A stretch of 64,000 bases of DNA, taken from contig NZ_JBLZUR010000001.1 in the NCBI RefSeq assembly GCF_048565625.1, positions 62,001-126,000 on the forward strand. The letters are read 5' to 3'. The DNA is from JBLZUR01 sp048565625. GTDB lineage: Bacteria > Pseudomonadota > Alphaproteobacteria > Sphingomonadales > Sphingomonadaceae. Of this stretch, positions 37,406 to 46,858 are shown one piece after another. Below the pieces are notes generated by a model that saw only the letters and a list, made by a program, of their open reading frames with translations, searched no databases and had not been told where the DNA came from. How positions within the stretch are numbered: position 1 is the stretch's first letter; each line of letters begins with the position of its first letter. Made by a program: the position numbers and the translations under genes.

Positions 37406-39856
37406 ATGGCCACACACCCCCTCGCGCTCACGCTGCCGCTCGATGATCCCGCCCGTACCGCTGCTCAAGGCATAGCCGACCGGCTGTCCGAAGGATGTCC
37501 GGTTGCACGTAACGACCTCCTTGCCGAAATGACCTCCGCTTTCGGTGGCTCGAGCGCCGATGGCCTGTGGTCATTGCGCGACGCCTACGATGTGCTCGAA
37601 CTCGCGCAGGTCCTCCATCTGAAGAACGCGACGCTCCCGGCAGATGCGAATGCGCGGCTCGCCCAGCTGATCGCTATGACGGCGGCGCTTCCCACGCAAA
37701 GCGTACGTAGCGAAACGCAGATCGCGTTCCAGCAATTCTCGACACCGGCGCCGATCGGCTTCCTTGCCGCCAAGGCAGCCGCGATCACGGCACACGATAT
37801 CGTGCTCGAGCCCTCGGCCGGGACCGGCCTCCTGGCCGTACACGCCCATCTCGCCGGCGCGCGCCTCCTTCTCAATGAGATCGATGCCTGGCGCACGCGT
37901 TTGCTGCGTCACGCCTTTCCCGAAGGCAGGCTGAGCACGCATGATGGCGAACTGATCGACGATATGCTCGATCCGCAACTGGTGCCGAGCGTCGTGCTCC
38001 TCAATCCGCCCTTCTCGCGAAGCCAGGGGCGCGCGCGCGATCGCCATGCCGCGCTTCGCCATTTGCGCTCCGCGCTGTTGCGGCTTGCTCCAGGCGGGCG
38101 CTGCGCCGTTATTCTCCCCGACCGCATCGAGACGGAGGACGCGGATTGGCTGCACGCCACTGCGGGCGCGCATGCCCGGCTGCATCTCGACTTGCCGCCC
38201 GATGCCTATGCCAAGCACGGCACCGGCCAGGCAGTCCAGCTCATACTCCTCGAAAAGGGCGGGGCAGGGGGCTCGGTCCCGCGCCAGACCTGCACGACGC
38301 TCGGCGCTGCGCTTGCGGCCATCGATGCGATGGCGACCCCATGCGCGCCGCAGCCGCAGCCGATCTCCCGCCCCAGCGGATTGTTCCGGGGCCTCACGCG
38401 GCGGACCCGCCCCGTCTGCTCGCGTGCGGCGGTGACCCTGCCCACGACCCGCGCGGTCGCCTATCACCGTCTCGACGCGCCCGCACCCGCGGGCGAACCG
38501 CAAGGGATTTACCTGCCCTATCGGCCGAGCCGTCTGCTGATTGCCGATGCTCGTGAGCACCCAAGCGCGCTAGTCGAATCGCAGGCAATGGGATCGATTG
38601 CCGCACCCCCGGTCGCTTATGAACCCGTGCTGCCGGCCAGGATCCTGGACGACGGCCTGCTCTCGGACGCGCAGCTCGAAACGCTGATCTACGCTGGCGC
38701 GGCGTTCGAGCGCGATCTTCCCGGCCGGTTCATATCCAGCGAGGAGGGTCTTTCGCTGTCGCCGGCAGAGGCCGGTAACGCCTATCGGACCGGCTTTTTC
38801 CTTGGCGATGGCACGGGCGCCGGCAAGGGGCGGCAGGTGGCAGGCGTCATCCTCGACCAGTGGTTGCGTGGCAACCGCCGCCACCTCTGGATATCCAAGA
38901 GCGAGACGCTGGTCGAAGACGCTCGCCGGGACTGGTCGGCGCTTGGCGGCTTGCCGCTCGACATCCAGCATCTCAACCAGTGGAAGCTCGGCACCCCGAT
39001 CGCGCTGGGCGATGGGATCCTCTTCCTGACCTATGCCACCCTGCGCTCCAACCGCGGCGACAGGGGCACGCGGCTGCGCCAGCTGATCGAATGGATGGGT
39101 GAGGATTTCAGCGGCGTCATCGTTTTCGACGAGGCGCATGAAATGGCCGGGGTGGCCGGCGGCGAGGGCCGGTTCGGCGCCACGAAAGGGTCCGAGCAGG
39201 GCATCGCCGGCGTCCGCCTGCAAAATCTCGCTCCGCGCGCCCGGATTCTCTACGCCTCGGCGACGGGCGCCTCGGACGTCAACAATCTTGCCTATGCGAC
39301 ACGCCTCGGATTGTGGGGACCGCAGACGGCCTTCGCCGACCGGCGGGCCTTCGTGGAATCCCTGCGCCGAGGCGGCATCGCGGCGATGGAGTTGATCGCC
39401 CGCGACCTCAAAGCGCAGGGCCTCTATGCCGCGCGGGCGCTCAGCTTCGCCGGCGTCGAATATGACATCCTCGAGCATCGGCTCAGCGAAGAACAGATCG
39501 CCGTCTACAATGCCTATGCCGATGCCTGGGCGATCATTCACAACAATCTGCAGGCCGCGCTCGCCGCCACGCGCGTCACCGACGGCTTCAGCGGTGCCAC
39601 CTATAATAGCGGCGCGAAGGCCGCGGCATTGTCGATCTTCGAATCGACCAAGCAACGCTTCTTCGGCCAGATCCTGCTGTCGATGAAGCTGCCCTCGCTG
39701 ATCCCGGCGATCGCCGCCGATCTCGCGCGCGGCGACTGCGCCGTCGTCCAGCTCGTGTCGACCTCGGAAGCGATGCTCGATCGTGCCCTTGCCGACCTGT
39801 CCCCCGAGGAGCGGGCCTGGCTCGATATCGAGCTGTCCCCGCGCGAATACGTGTAA
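37406..39856 (+). pseudogene. Methyltransferase/strawberry-notch helicase, N-terminal part
   Basis: These 816 residues are the front of a large protein split by the RIT element. A methyltransferase-like domain contains NPPF near residue 199 and LEPSAGTGLLAVHA. A strawberry-notch helicase domain follows, with Walker A GDGTGAGKGR (about 467-476), DEAH (about 574) and ILYASATGASD. Reading stops at TAA (39854) immediately after LSPREYV, where the insertion begins. The protein may still be made, but it lacks helicase motifs of the second RecA lobe. Normal length would be about 1,400 residues. Confidence 0.85.
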
Positions 39857-39876
39857 TATTGAGCTCAACATTACAC
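39851..39876. other. Imperfect palindrome at left edge of RIT insertion
   Basis: GTGTAAT and ATTACAC arms flank a core containing TTGAGCTCAA, giving one mismatched pair. It sits between the helicase break and the 86-bp repeat and has no copy at the right end. It could be the recombinase core site. Confidence 0.5.
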
Positions 39877-39878
39877 AT

Positions 39879-39964
39879 ATTCTTTGCAGTCGCAGTTTAT
39901 GTCGAGCGTGGTGGCGGGAGGCGCAGGTTTCCTTCGGTTTTCCATGATTTCACTCCAGATAATT
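39879..39964. repeat. Left 86-bp inverted repeat of RIT element
   Basis: By direct reading it is identical, in reverse complement, to 44905-44990 at all 86 positions. It begins ATTCTTTGCAGTCGCAG on its outer side. Confidence 0.93.
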
Positions 39965-40001
39965 ACGGTTCCCTCGACCTCAACAAGTCGAAGGAACCAA
40001 C

Positions 40002-41549
40002 ATGCGATCAAGATCATCATTGCCGTTTCGAGCGGCCCCGCTCCGGGTCGAAGACCCGCCCAGTCACGGCGCCCTTCTCACCGCATTCCTCTCCTCTCTG
40101 TCGCTCGACGAGAAGTCAGGCTGTGCGGTTCTGTATGGCGCGGCGGTCCGCCATTTCCTGCATTGGCTGGGCCTGCATAAGATCGCGATCCGCACGATTG
40201 ACGATCGGGCTGTCCGGCGGTTCGAGAAGCATGGGTGCCGGTGCCACCGGTATTCGGCGCAGCAAGCGCTTTACAAGGCTGACCAAGCAGCAAGGGTCAG
40301 GCGCTTCGTCCGGTTCCTGGAAGATCAAGGCTACGTCGAAGTCGACGACGGGATCGACGATCTGCCACGGCACCTCGCCGACTATTCCGATGCGATCGAT
40401 CGCCTGCAACTTGCCGAGGGACCGGCACAGGCCTATCGGTCCGAGGCCGAGCATTTCGTGGCCTGGCTTCGCATGGCGCGGCGCCAATGGATCGAGATCG
40501 ATGACGCGATCATCGACCACTATGCAGCGCATGATTGCCGATGCCCGGTCTGGCGCAAGCGGGGCAAGCTGGTCGCAACGGGCACCAAGCGGCGGTGGCG
40601 ATGCGCACGGCACTTCGTCGAGTTCCTGCGAGGCCGGGGCGCCATCCCATTGGTTGAACCGGTGGCGGACGATGACCCGCACATGTCGGCTTACTTGGCA
40701 TGGCTCAAGCAACACCGCGGCGCCACGGACGAGACGATCCGGCGCTACCGGACTGATATCAGACGGCTCATGCCAATGCTGGGCGAGCCTGCGCAATGGG
40801 ATGCCGCCGGACTCAGGAGCGCATTCCAACGACGAAGCAAGGAGACGCCGGGCTCGGCATCGCTGCTCGTCACGATAATGAGGAGCTACATCCGGTTTCT
40901 GGTCGTGCGTGGCGAGTGCCGGCCGGCTTTATTGCATGCAGTTCCATCAGTGCAGCGCTACCGCCTTTCGACGCTGCCGCGCCATGTCGACACGGCAACG
41001 ATCGAGAGGATCATTGCGGCCTGTCCGACAGATCGTCCGGTGGAAGTCCGGGACAAGGCCATCATTCTCCTGCTCGCCAGGCTCGGCCTGCGGGCTGCCG
41101 ATATTCAGGACATGCGTCTCGACGACATCGACTGGCGATCCGGCCACCTGACGGTCAAGGGCAAGACGCGTCGACCGGACCGCCTGCCATTGCCGCAGGA
41201 TGTTGGCGACGCGATCCTGGCATATCTCGCGGCAGCCCGCCCGAAGACCGCCGAAAAGCATCTGTTCCTGCGTGCACAAGCACCGTTTCGGCCATTCCGC
41301 TCGTCCGCTGAGATCGCGGGCATCGTCGCTCGTACGCGCGACCGCGGTGGGATCGAAGGAGTGCCGACCGGGTCACACATATTCCGGCATTCGCTTGCCA
41401 CCAACCTGCTGCGCGCAGGCGCAGGCCTGGAGTCCGTCGGGACCATCCTGCGTCACAGCTCGCCCGTGACCACTGCCATCTACGCCAAGGTCGATCTGCC
41501 GATGCTCATGAAGATCACGCAGCCCTGGCCGGGAGAACAGTCATGCTGA
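40002..41549 (+). CDS. Tyrosine recombinase 1 of RIT trio
   Basis: This 515-residue protein is the longest of the trio. It has an extended N-terminal region (1-310), which includes a Cys/His-containing segment KHGCRCHRY and another at HDCRCPVW, and then the integrase catalytic domain. Catalytic residues lie in ARLGLRAADIQDM (Arg), HIFRHSLATNLLRAG (HxxR) and the Tyr of TTAIYAKVD. GAAGGA lies 6 nt before the ATG. Its end overlaps the next gene by 7 nt. Confidence 0.9.
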   Translation: MRSRSSLPFRAAPLRVEDPPSHGALLTAFLSSLSLDEKSGCAVLYGAAVRHFLHWLGLHKIAIRTIDDRAVRRFEKHGCRCHRYSAQQALYKADQAARVRRFVRFLEDQGYVEVDDGIDDLPRHLADYSDAIDRLQLAEGPAQAYRSEAEHFVAWLRMARRQWIEIDDAIIDHYAAHDCRCPVWRKRGKLVATGTKRRWRCARHFVEFLRGRGAIPLVEPVADDDPHMSAYLAWLKQHRGATDETIRRYRTDIRRLMPMLGEPAQWDAAGLRSAFQRRSKETPGSASLLVTIMRSYIRFLVVRGECRPALLHAVPSVQRYRLSTLPRHVDTATIERIIAACPTDRPVEVRDKAIILLLARLGLRAADIQDMRLDDIDWRSGHLTVKGKTRRPDRLPLPQDVGDAILAYLAAARPKTAEKHLFLRAQAPFRPFRSSAEIAGIVARTRDRGGIEGVPTGSHIFRHSLATNLLRAGAGLESVGTILRHSSPVTTAIYAKVDLPMLMKITQPWPGEQSC

Positions 41550-42457
41550 ACATCCACATTTCCAGATACGTGGCGCTGCATCGCAGCCTCGGGCGGAAGT
41601 TCTCTGAACAGGAACGCATGCTGCGCCTGTACGCCGCCTACGCCGAAGAATTCGGCGACCGGCACATCCAAGTCCAGCGGATCTACGACTGGTGCCACAC
41701 GGCGAGTTCGCAAAATGTGGCCCGCCGGAGGTTTGATACCGTTCGCAACTTCAGCCGCTTTATCCAAGCCGATGATCCAGTTTACGAGGTTCCGCCTGTC
41801 GGTGTCTTCGGTCGGGGCAAGCGGCCACGCCCGACCCCGACCATCATCGAACCGGAACAGGTCCGGGCGATCATGACCGCGGCGTTGGACGTTGCGTCCC
41901 AAGACACGATCAGCCCATACACGTACCATTATTTGTTCGGCTTGCTGGCGGCGACAGGTCTCCGGATTTCCGAGGCCCTCGCTCTTCAATGCAACGATCT
42001 GGTCGAGGATGGCCTGATCGTCCGCAACGGCAAGTTCGGCAAGCAGCGGCTGATTACCTTGCAGCCATCGACCCGTCAGGCGCTCGAAGCATATCTCGCC
42101 ACCCGAGCAAGGCTTGGCGCCACGGGCAATGACCTGTTCGTGACCATTCGGGGGAGAGCACCACACAAGGTGCGCGCCCACGTGGTGTTCGTCAGGCTGG
42201 CCCGGCAGCTCGGATACCGCGGACCGACCGGAACGGCCGGGATGCGGTTACACGACCTGCGGCACACTTTCGCCGTGCGTTCCCTTGAGTCCTGTCCGCG
42301 CGACAGGGAAGCCATCGCACACCACATGGCCGGACTCAGCGTATATCTGGGGCATGCGTCGGTAGCCAACACCTATTGGTATCTCGAGGCCACTCCGGTG
42401 CTGCTGCGCGATATCGCTGTCGCCAGCGAGGAACTTTACCGGGGAGAAGCGGCATGA
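41543..42457 (+). CDS. Tyrosine recombinase 2 of RIT trio
   Basis: This 304-residue tyrosine recombinase has a short DNA-binding N-terminus (YVALHRSLGRKFSEQERMLRLYAAYAEEFG). Its catalytic residues lie in ATGLRISEALAL (Arg), LHDLRHTFAVRSLE (HxxR), YLGHASVANTYWYLE (His and the nucleophile Tyr). It overlaps the first recombinase gene by 7 nt and shares an ATGA overlap with the third. Such coupling suggests that the three proteins act together in a complex. Confidence 0.9.
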   Translation: MLNIHISRYVALHRSLGRKFSEQERMLRLYAAYAEEFGDRHIQVQRIYDWCHTASSQNVARRRFDTVRNFSRFIQADDPVYEVPPVGVFGRGKRPRPTPTIIEPEQVRAIMTAALDVASQDTISPYTYHYLFGLLAATGLRISEALALQCNDLVEDGLIVRNGKFGKQRLITLQPSTRQALEAYLATRARLGATGNDLFVTIRGRAPHKVRAHVVFVRLARQLGYRGPTGTAGMRLHDLRHTFAVRSLESCPRDREAIAHHMAGLSVYLGHASVANTYWYLEATPVLLRDIAVASEELYRGEAA

Positions 42458-43470
42458 CGGCACTCGCTCCGCATCTCTCGATCTACCTGCGTGAACATCT
42501 GCCGCGCGAACGTGCTGTCAGTCCGCACACGGTGAAGACCTATGCCAACTGCTTTGTCCTCCTGGTCCAGTTCGCTGCCGATCGGCTGAAGCGTCGGCCG
42601 ACCGATCTCGAGATCGAGGATCTCGACACCGACATGATCATGGCCTTCCTTGACCATGTCGAGAACGGTCGCGGCAGCTGTGTTCGGACCCGCAATGGCA
42701 GGCTCGCCGCGATCCGGTCCTTCTTCCGCTACATCGAGTATCGTATTCCGGCCTGCCTGGATCAGGCCCTTCGCGTCAGATCGATCCCTACCAAGAAGAC
42801 CGACAAGGCGCTGATCGACTACCTCGACCGGGCAGAGATCAAGGCTTTGCTCGACGCCCCGGATCCCCGGACACGCCTTGGCACCCGCGATCGCGCAATG
42901 CTGCATCTGGCCTATGCTGGCGGGCTGAGGGTGTCGGAACTCGTAACGCTACAACTGCGCGATTTCCCGGACCGCTTCCTGTCCACCGTGCACATCATGG
43001 GCAAGGGACGGCGTGAACGGGTCCTCCCGCTCTGGAAGGAGACTCAGTTCGCATTGCGCGCGTGGCTTGCGATCCGCCCCGATGCGCAAGCTGCCGAGAT
43101 ATTCCTCAATGCCAGCGGGCAACCCATGACCCGCGACGGATTTGCGTTCCGTTTGGCGGAGCACGTCAAGCGCGCGGCAGAGAAGCAGCCGTCGATCCTT
43201 GGCAAGCGCGTAACACCGCACGTGCTGCGCCATTCCTGCGCAATGCACACGCTCGCGGCGACCGGGGACATTCGCAAGGTCGCATTATGGCTCGGGCACG
43301 CCAGCATCCAGAGCACTGAGACCTATTTGCGCGCTAATCCCGAGGAAAAGCTGCAAATTCTCGCGTCGCACGGCGCCCCTGCCATCAGGCCCGGGCGCTT
43401 CAAGCCGCAAAGCGACGATCTACTATCAATGCTTCAGGAAATACGTGCAGGAGGTCATGTCAAAATTTGA
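42454..43470 (+). CDS. Tyrosine recombinase 3 of RIT trio
   Basis: This 338-residue XerC-like tyrosine recombinase starts at 42454 in an ATGA overlap with recombinase 2. It has a SAM-like N-terminal domain (LREHLPRERAVSPHTVKTYANCFVLLVQF) and catalytic motifs in AYAGGLRVSELVTL (Arg), HVLRHSCAMHTLA (HxxR) and WLGHASIQSTETYLR (His and Tyr). It ends 11 nt inside the convergent cargo gene. Confidence 0.9.
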   Translation: MTALAPHLSIYLREHLPRERAVSPHTVKTYANCFVLLVQFAADRLKRRPTDLEIEDLDTDMIMAFLDHVENGRGSCVRTRNGRLAAIRSFFRYIEYRIPACLDQALRVRSIPTKKTDKALIDYLDRAEIKALLDAPDPRTRLGTRDRAMLHLAYAGGLRVSELVTLQLRDFPDRFLSTVHIMGKGRRERVLPLWKETQFALRAWLAIRPDAQAAEIFLNASGQPMTRDGFAFRLAEHVKRAAEKQPSILGKRVTPHVLRHSCAMHTLAATGDIRKVALWLGHASIQSTETYLRANPEEKLQILASHGAPAIRPGRFKPQSDDLLSMLQEIRAGGHVKI

Positions 43471-44764
43471 CACAGTTCCGCATCGCAGTCCGAAGCGCCA
43501 GTGGCGCTCCCGCCAACAAAGCTTCGCCTTCGAGGCGGCCGTTGATGCGCAGCATAACCGAACCGTTTTGACGGAGAAGCATCGGAATGAGTTGGGAACC
43601 AGTGAGGTTGGCCTGCCAAAACGTGCTCTGAGCGTTAGCGCGGCCGGTCGGAATGTCAATTAATCGACCAGCAAAATTCCATGTAACCGTAACGCGCGGC
43701 ACCGTCGCGGGCTTGTTAAGGAGCATGGCCATCATGGGGCGGTTGCCTTCACAAAACAGGCTAAACGACTTGATGTTTGGCGACGCAGCTACATCGACAT
43801 AGGCCATTGGGGCGCGGCCTTGGACCGGCACGACCTCCCAAGCAGTCCCAGGCAGCGGCACTGCGTCCTCAGGTGGGCTGTCCATAAGCAGGCGAGCAAT
43901 GTCCTGGGGCACGGGCAAGCGGCCTCCTTGAGGCGCATAGACCGTCAACTTTCCCTTTTCCCAAAGGCCAATTTGAACAGCACGGCGATTTGCATCAAGC
44001 AAAACATAGGCTTGCTCTACACCGCCTTGATGCGGCGCATTTCCGGTAACCCAATAGAGAGACCCTTGTCGCTGGAGACCGGATATCGCCGAAAGATTGC
44101 TGGCCAGCAGGTCTGTTTTGCGGCCCAAACGCGAACGTATCGCGTCAGCTATCGGACCCCTTGTCAAAAGATCTATTCCGTTGGGATCGGAATCACTTTG
44201 GAATTTCCCTACGGAACTGGCAAGATTGGTCCAGGTTAGCGGCGTCGGTTTTCCCAAGACTGGCCTTGCTTGCAGCGGTGCTTTTGAAGCAGCAGATGCC
44301 AGCCCAGACCCATTGCACAAAAGCAATGGGGATTGCGACACGAGCGCTGACTTGAACGGATCCAGGCGCTGTCCCGGCGCGACGTCTGCTTCAAGGCGGA
44401 CTACGCCTCGCTTTTCGTCGTCATTGACCGTCAAGATCACGCGTCCGAAATCGTTGGCATTGACAGGAAAAGGAAAAAAGACCGCGCTAATGCCTTCATA
44501 GGTCGGGCCAAGAAACGAAGCCGCGTACTCAAACCGGGTGCTTTTTACAGTCTGACCAGACGCTTTGAAAGTAAAACCGGTTTCGTTGATCTCAAGGCTC
44601 GCCCCTCGGGAGCAATCGCCACGCGGCGCATACGAGCCATAGCTTCCTTCGAGATCCATGCCTTTTAATGACGTCAATGTCACTGCACATGCGACGCCGG
44701 GCAAGCCCAGAAAAATCCCTGCGAGAAAAACGATAATGGGGCGCTTGGGCAGTTTGCTCGGCAT
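43460..44764 (-). CDS. Secreted protein of unknown function, RIT cargo
   Basis: This 434-residue protein has a clear signal peptide (MPSKLPKRPIIVFLAGIFLG, cleavage after VACA near residue 27). GGAGAT lies just before the ATG. The mature protein begins LTSLKGMDLEGSYGSYAPRGDC and has a few cysteines and a beta-rich pattern. I recognise no domain. The gene is visibly less GC-rich than the surrounding plasmid genes, which suggests separate acquisition. It is convergent with the recombinase trio and lies entirely inside the inverted repeats. Confidence 0.75.
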   Translation of the reverse strand: MPSKLPKRPIIVFLAGIFLGLPGVACAVTLTSLKGMDLEGSYGSYAPRGDCSRGASLEINETGFTFKASGQTVKSTRFEYAASFLGPTYEGISAVFFPFPVNANDFGRVILTVNDDEKRGVVRLEADVAPGQRLDPFKSALVSQSPLLLCNGSGLASAASKAPLQARPVLGKPTPLTWTNLASSVGKFQSDSDPNGIDLLTRGPIADAIRSRLGRKTDLLASNLSAISGLQRQGSLYWVTGNAPHQGGVEQAYVLLDANRRAVQIGLWEKGKLTVYAPQGGRLPVPQDIARLLMDSPPEDAVPLPGTAWEVVPVQGRAPMAYVDVAASPNIKSFSLFCEGNRPMMAMLLNKPATVPRVTVTWNFAGRLIDIPTGRANAQSTFWQANLTGSQLIPMLLRQNGSVMLRINGRLEGEALLAGAPLALRTAMRNCVKF

Positions 44765-44904
44765 GGCATATCTCCATGGCGGACAGCCTTGCATCGGGAC
44801 CTCGATTGAAAGCGACGAACGACTGCCTCGGGGATCTTCTACAACCTGCACCATTCCAGCGGTGCCGACAATCCTAACGGCCCCAGCATTCAACCTTGTC
44901 AGGC

Positions 44905-44990
44905 AATTATCTGGAGTGAAATCATGGAAAACCGAAGGAAACCTGCGCCTCCCGCCACCACGCTCGACATAAACTGCGACTGCAAAGAAT
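44905..44990. repeat. Right 86-bp inverted repeat of RIT element
   Basis: This is a perfect reverse complement of 39879-39964. It contains GGAG (44913-44916) and an ATG at 44924 that is in frame with the downstream helicase fragment. Confidence 0.93.
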
Positions 44991-46747
44991 TCCTGGTCGA
45001 TTATCTGACCGCGGCCTTTCCCGTGCGCCAGATGCGCACCTATACCGACGATAGCGGCACGGTGCGCTCGGAACCGATGATCGACGAGGCCGGGCAGCCC
45101 GTGCTGTGCCGGGAAGCGATGGCCATGCGCGACCAGCTCCTCGAGCAACTCTGTGCGCTGCCGGTCGTCGGCTCGGCGCTCGATCACATCATCGGGCATT
45201 TCGGGACGGAGGCTGTGGCCGAGGTGACGGGCCGCAGCCGGCGGATCGTCGTCGATGCCGACGGCCGTCAGCGGATCGAACGGCGCAGCGCGCGCACGAA
45301 CCTCGCGGAGACCGACATCTTCATGCGCGGCGAAAAGCGCATCCTGATCTTCTCCGATGCCGGCGGCACGGGGCGGAGTTACCACGCCAGCCTCGACGCG
45401 CCCAATCAGAGCCGCCGCATTCACTATCTCCTCGAGCCCGGTTGGCGCGCGGACGCGGCGATCCAGGGGCTGGGCCGCACGCACCGCACCCACCAAGCCT
45501 GCCCGCCCTTGTTTCGGCCCGTTTCCACCGATTGCCGTGGCGAACGGCGGTTCATCTCGACCATCGCCCGGCGCCTCGACAGCCTGGGCGCGCTGACCCG
45601 TGGCCAACGCCAGACCGGCGGGCAGGGACTTTTCGACCCCCGCGACAATCTGGAGTCCGACTTCGCGCGGGAATCGCTCGACCAGTGGTTTCGCCTGCTG
45701 TTCCAGGCAAAACTCCAATCGGTCCACTTCGATCAGTTCCAGGCGCTCACCGGTTTGAACCTGGCCGGGGAGGGCGGGGGGCTCACCGAGACCTTGCCCA
45801 CGATCCAGCGGTGGTTGAACCGCATCCTGGCGCTGCGCATCGACCTGCAGAACGCGATCTTCGACGAATATCTCGGCTTGATCGAAGCACGGGTGGAAAA
45901 GGCACGCGAGGCCGGCACCCTCGATCTTGGCGTCGAAACGATCGCGGCCGACCGTATTTCGATCCTCGACCGGACGGTGATCCGGCGCGATCCCGTGAGC
46001 GGCGCCGAAACCGAGATCCTGCGTATCGAAACCGAGGAGCGATATCGGCCGCTGACCCTGGAGCGAGCGCATTGGCTTCTGGCCGACCCGGAAGCGCGCG
46101 GGTTGATCAACCCGCGTTCCGGCAAGGCCGCCATTTGCCGGCCGACCTTCTCGCTGACGGACGAAGAGGGGCGGACCGTGCGCCGCTATGAGCTGGTGCG
46201 GCCGACGCGCACCGAACGGCACAGGCAGGACCTCTTCGCCGAAACCCATTGGACCGACGTGGACCGCGCGAGCTTCGACGAAGCCTGGCAGGCCGAATGC
46301 GACGCAATGGCGGCGCAGACGCGCACGCAGATCATCTATCTGGTCACTGGCCTGCTGCTTCCGGTGTGGGGCAAGCTGCCCGACGATCATGTCCAGGTCT
46401 GGCGGCTGACGAGCGATGACGGCCAGTCGCTTCTCGGGCGTCTTATTCCAGCGCCGCTGGTTGAGCGGATTGCCAGCGCATTCGGCATCGCGGCCCATGT
46501 CGAGATCGACCTCGGCGCGCGGGTCGAGCACGTCCGCACCTCGGGCGAGATCATGCCGATCGGAGCGCTGCGGCTGAAGCGCGCCTTGGTCGCCGGCGAT
46601 CAACGCCTCGAATTGCTGGACTGGAAGCCCGAGGCGCTGCCGCATCTCAAGGCGGCGGGCTGCTTCACCGAGATCATCCAGCACCGCACGCGGCTGTTCG
46701 TTCCCCCGAGCCGCGCCCTCGAGATCCTCGCCAGGATCACGGACTGA
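44924..46747 (+). pseudogene. Strawberry-notch helicase, C-terminal part
   Basis: This 607-residue frame carries the second half of the split helicase. From LVDYLTAAFPVRQMRTYTDD onward it continues the protein interrupted at 39856 and includes ILIFSDAGGTGRSYHASLDAPNQSRRIHYLLEPGWRADAAIQGLGRTHRTHQ, the strawberry-notch C-lobe. The first 23 residues come from the RIT inverted repeat, which supplies an ATG with GGAG 7 nt upstream. It could therefore be made as a separate polypeptide. Whether the two halves reassemble is unknown. Confidence 0.82.
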
Positions 46748-46776
46748 CCCGCGGCCGCGCCAAGCGACCGAAGAGA

Positions 46777-46786
46777 GGGGAGGGGG
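46777..46786 (+). promoter_or_regulatory. GGGGAGGGGG leader motif before large ParB-like gene
   Basis: The motif lies 73 nt before the ATG at 46859 and is followed by GGCC/GGCC and CCGAC/GTCGG hairpin potential and a GAAGGAG ribosome site. Confidence 0.35.
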
Positions 46787-46858
46787 CCTTCGGCCGGGTG
46801 GGCCTGAGTGGCTCAAGCCGGCCGACGAGGTCGGCGCAACCCTCGAAGGAGACAACCG

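Larger units (their letters stand above)
39879..44990. mobile_element. Recombinase-in-trio (RIT) element with cargo gene
   Basis: Perfect 86-bp inverted repeats (39879-39964 and 44905-44990) enclose three overlapping same-strand tyrosine recombinase genes and one opposite-strand gene. Three recombinases in a row between inverted repeats define RIT elements. Most described ones have no cargo, so the fourth gene is unusual. The element splits the helicase gene between LSPREYV and LVDYLTAAFP. Confidence 0.88.
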
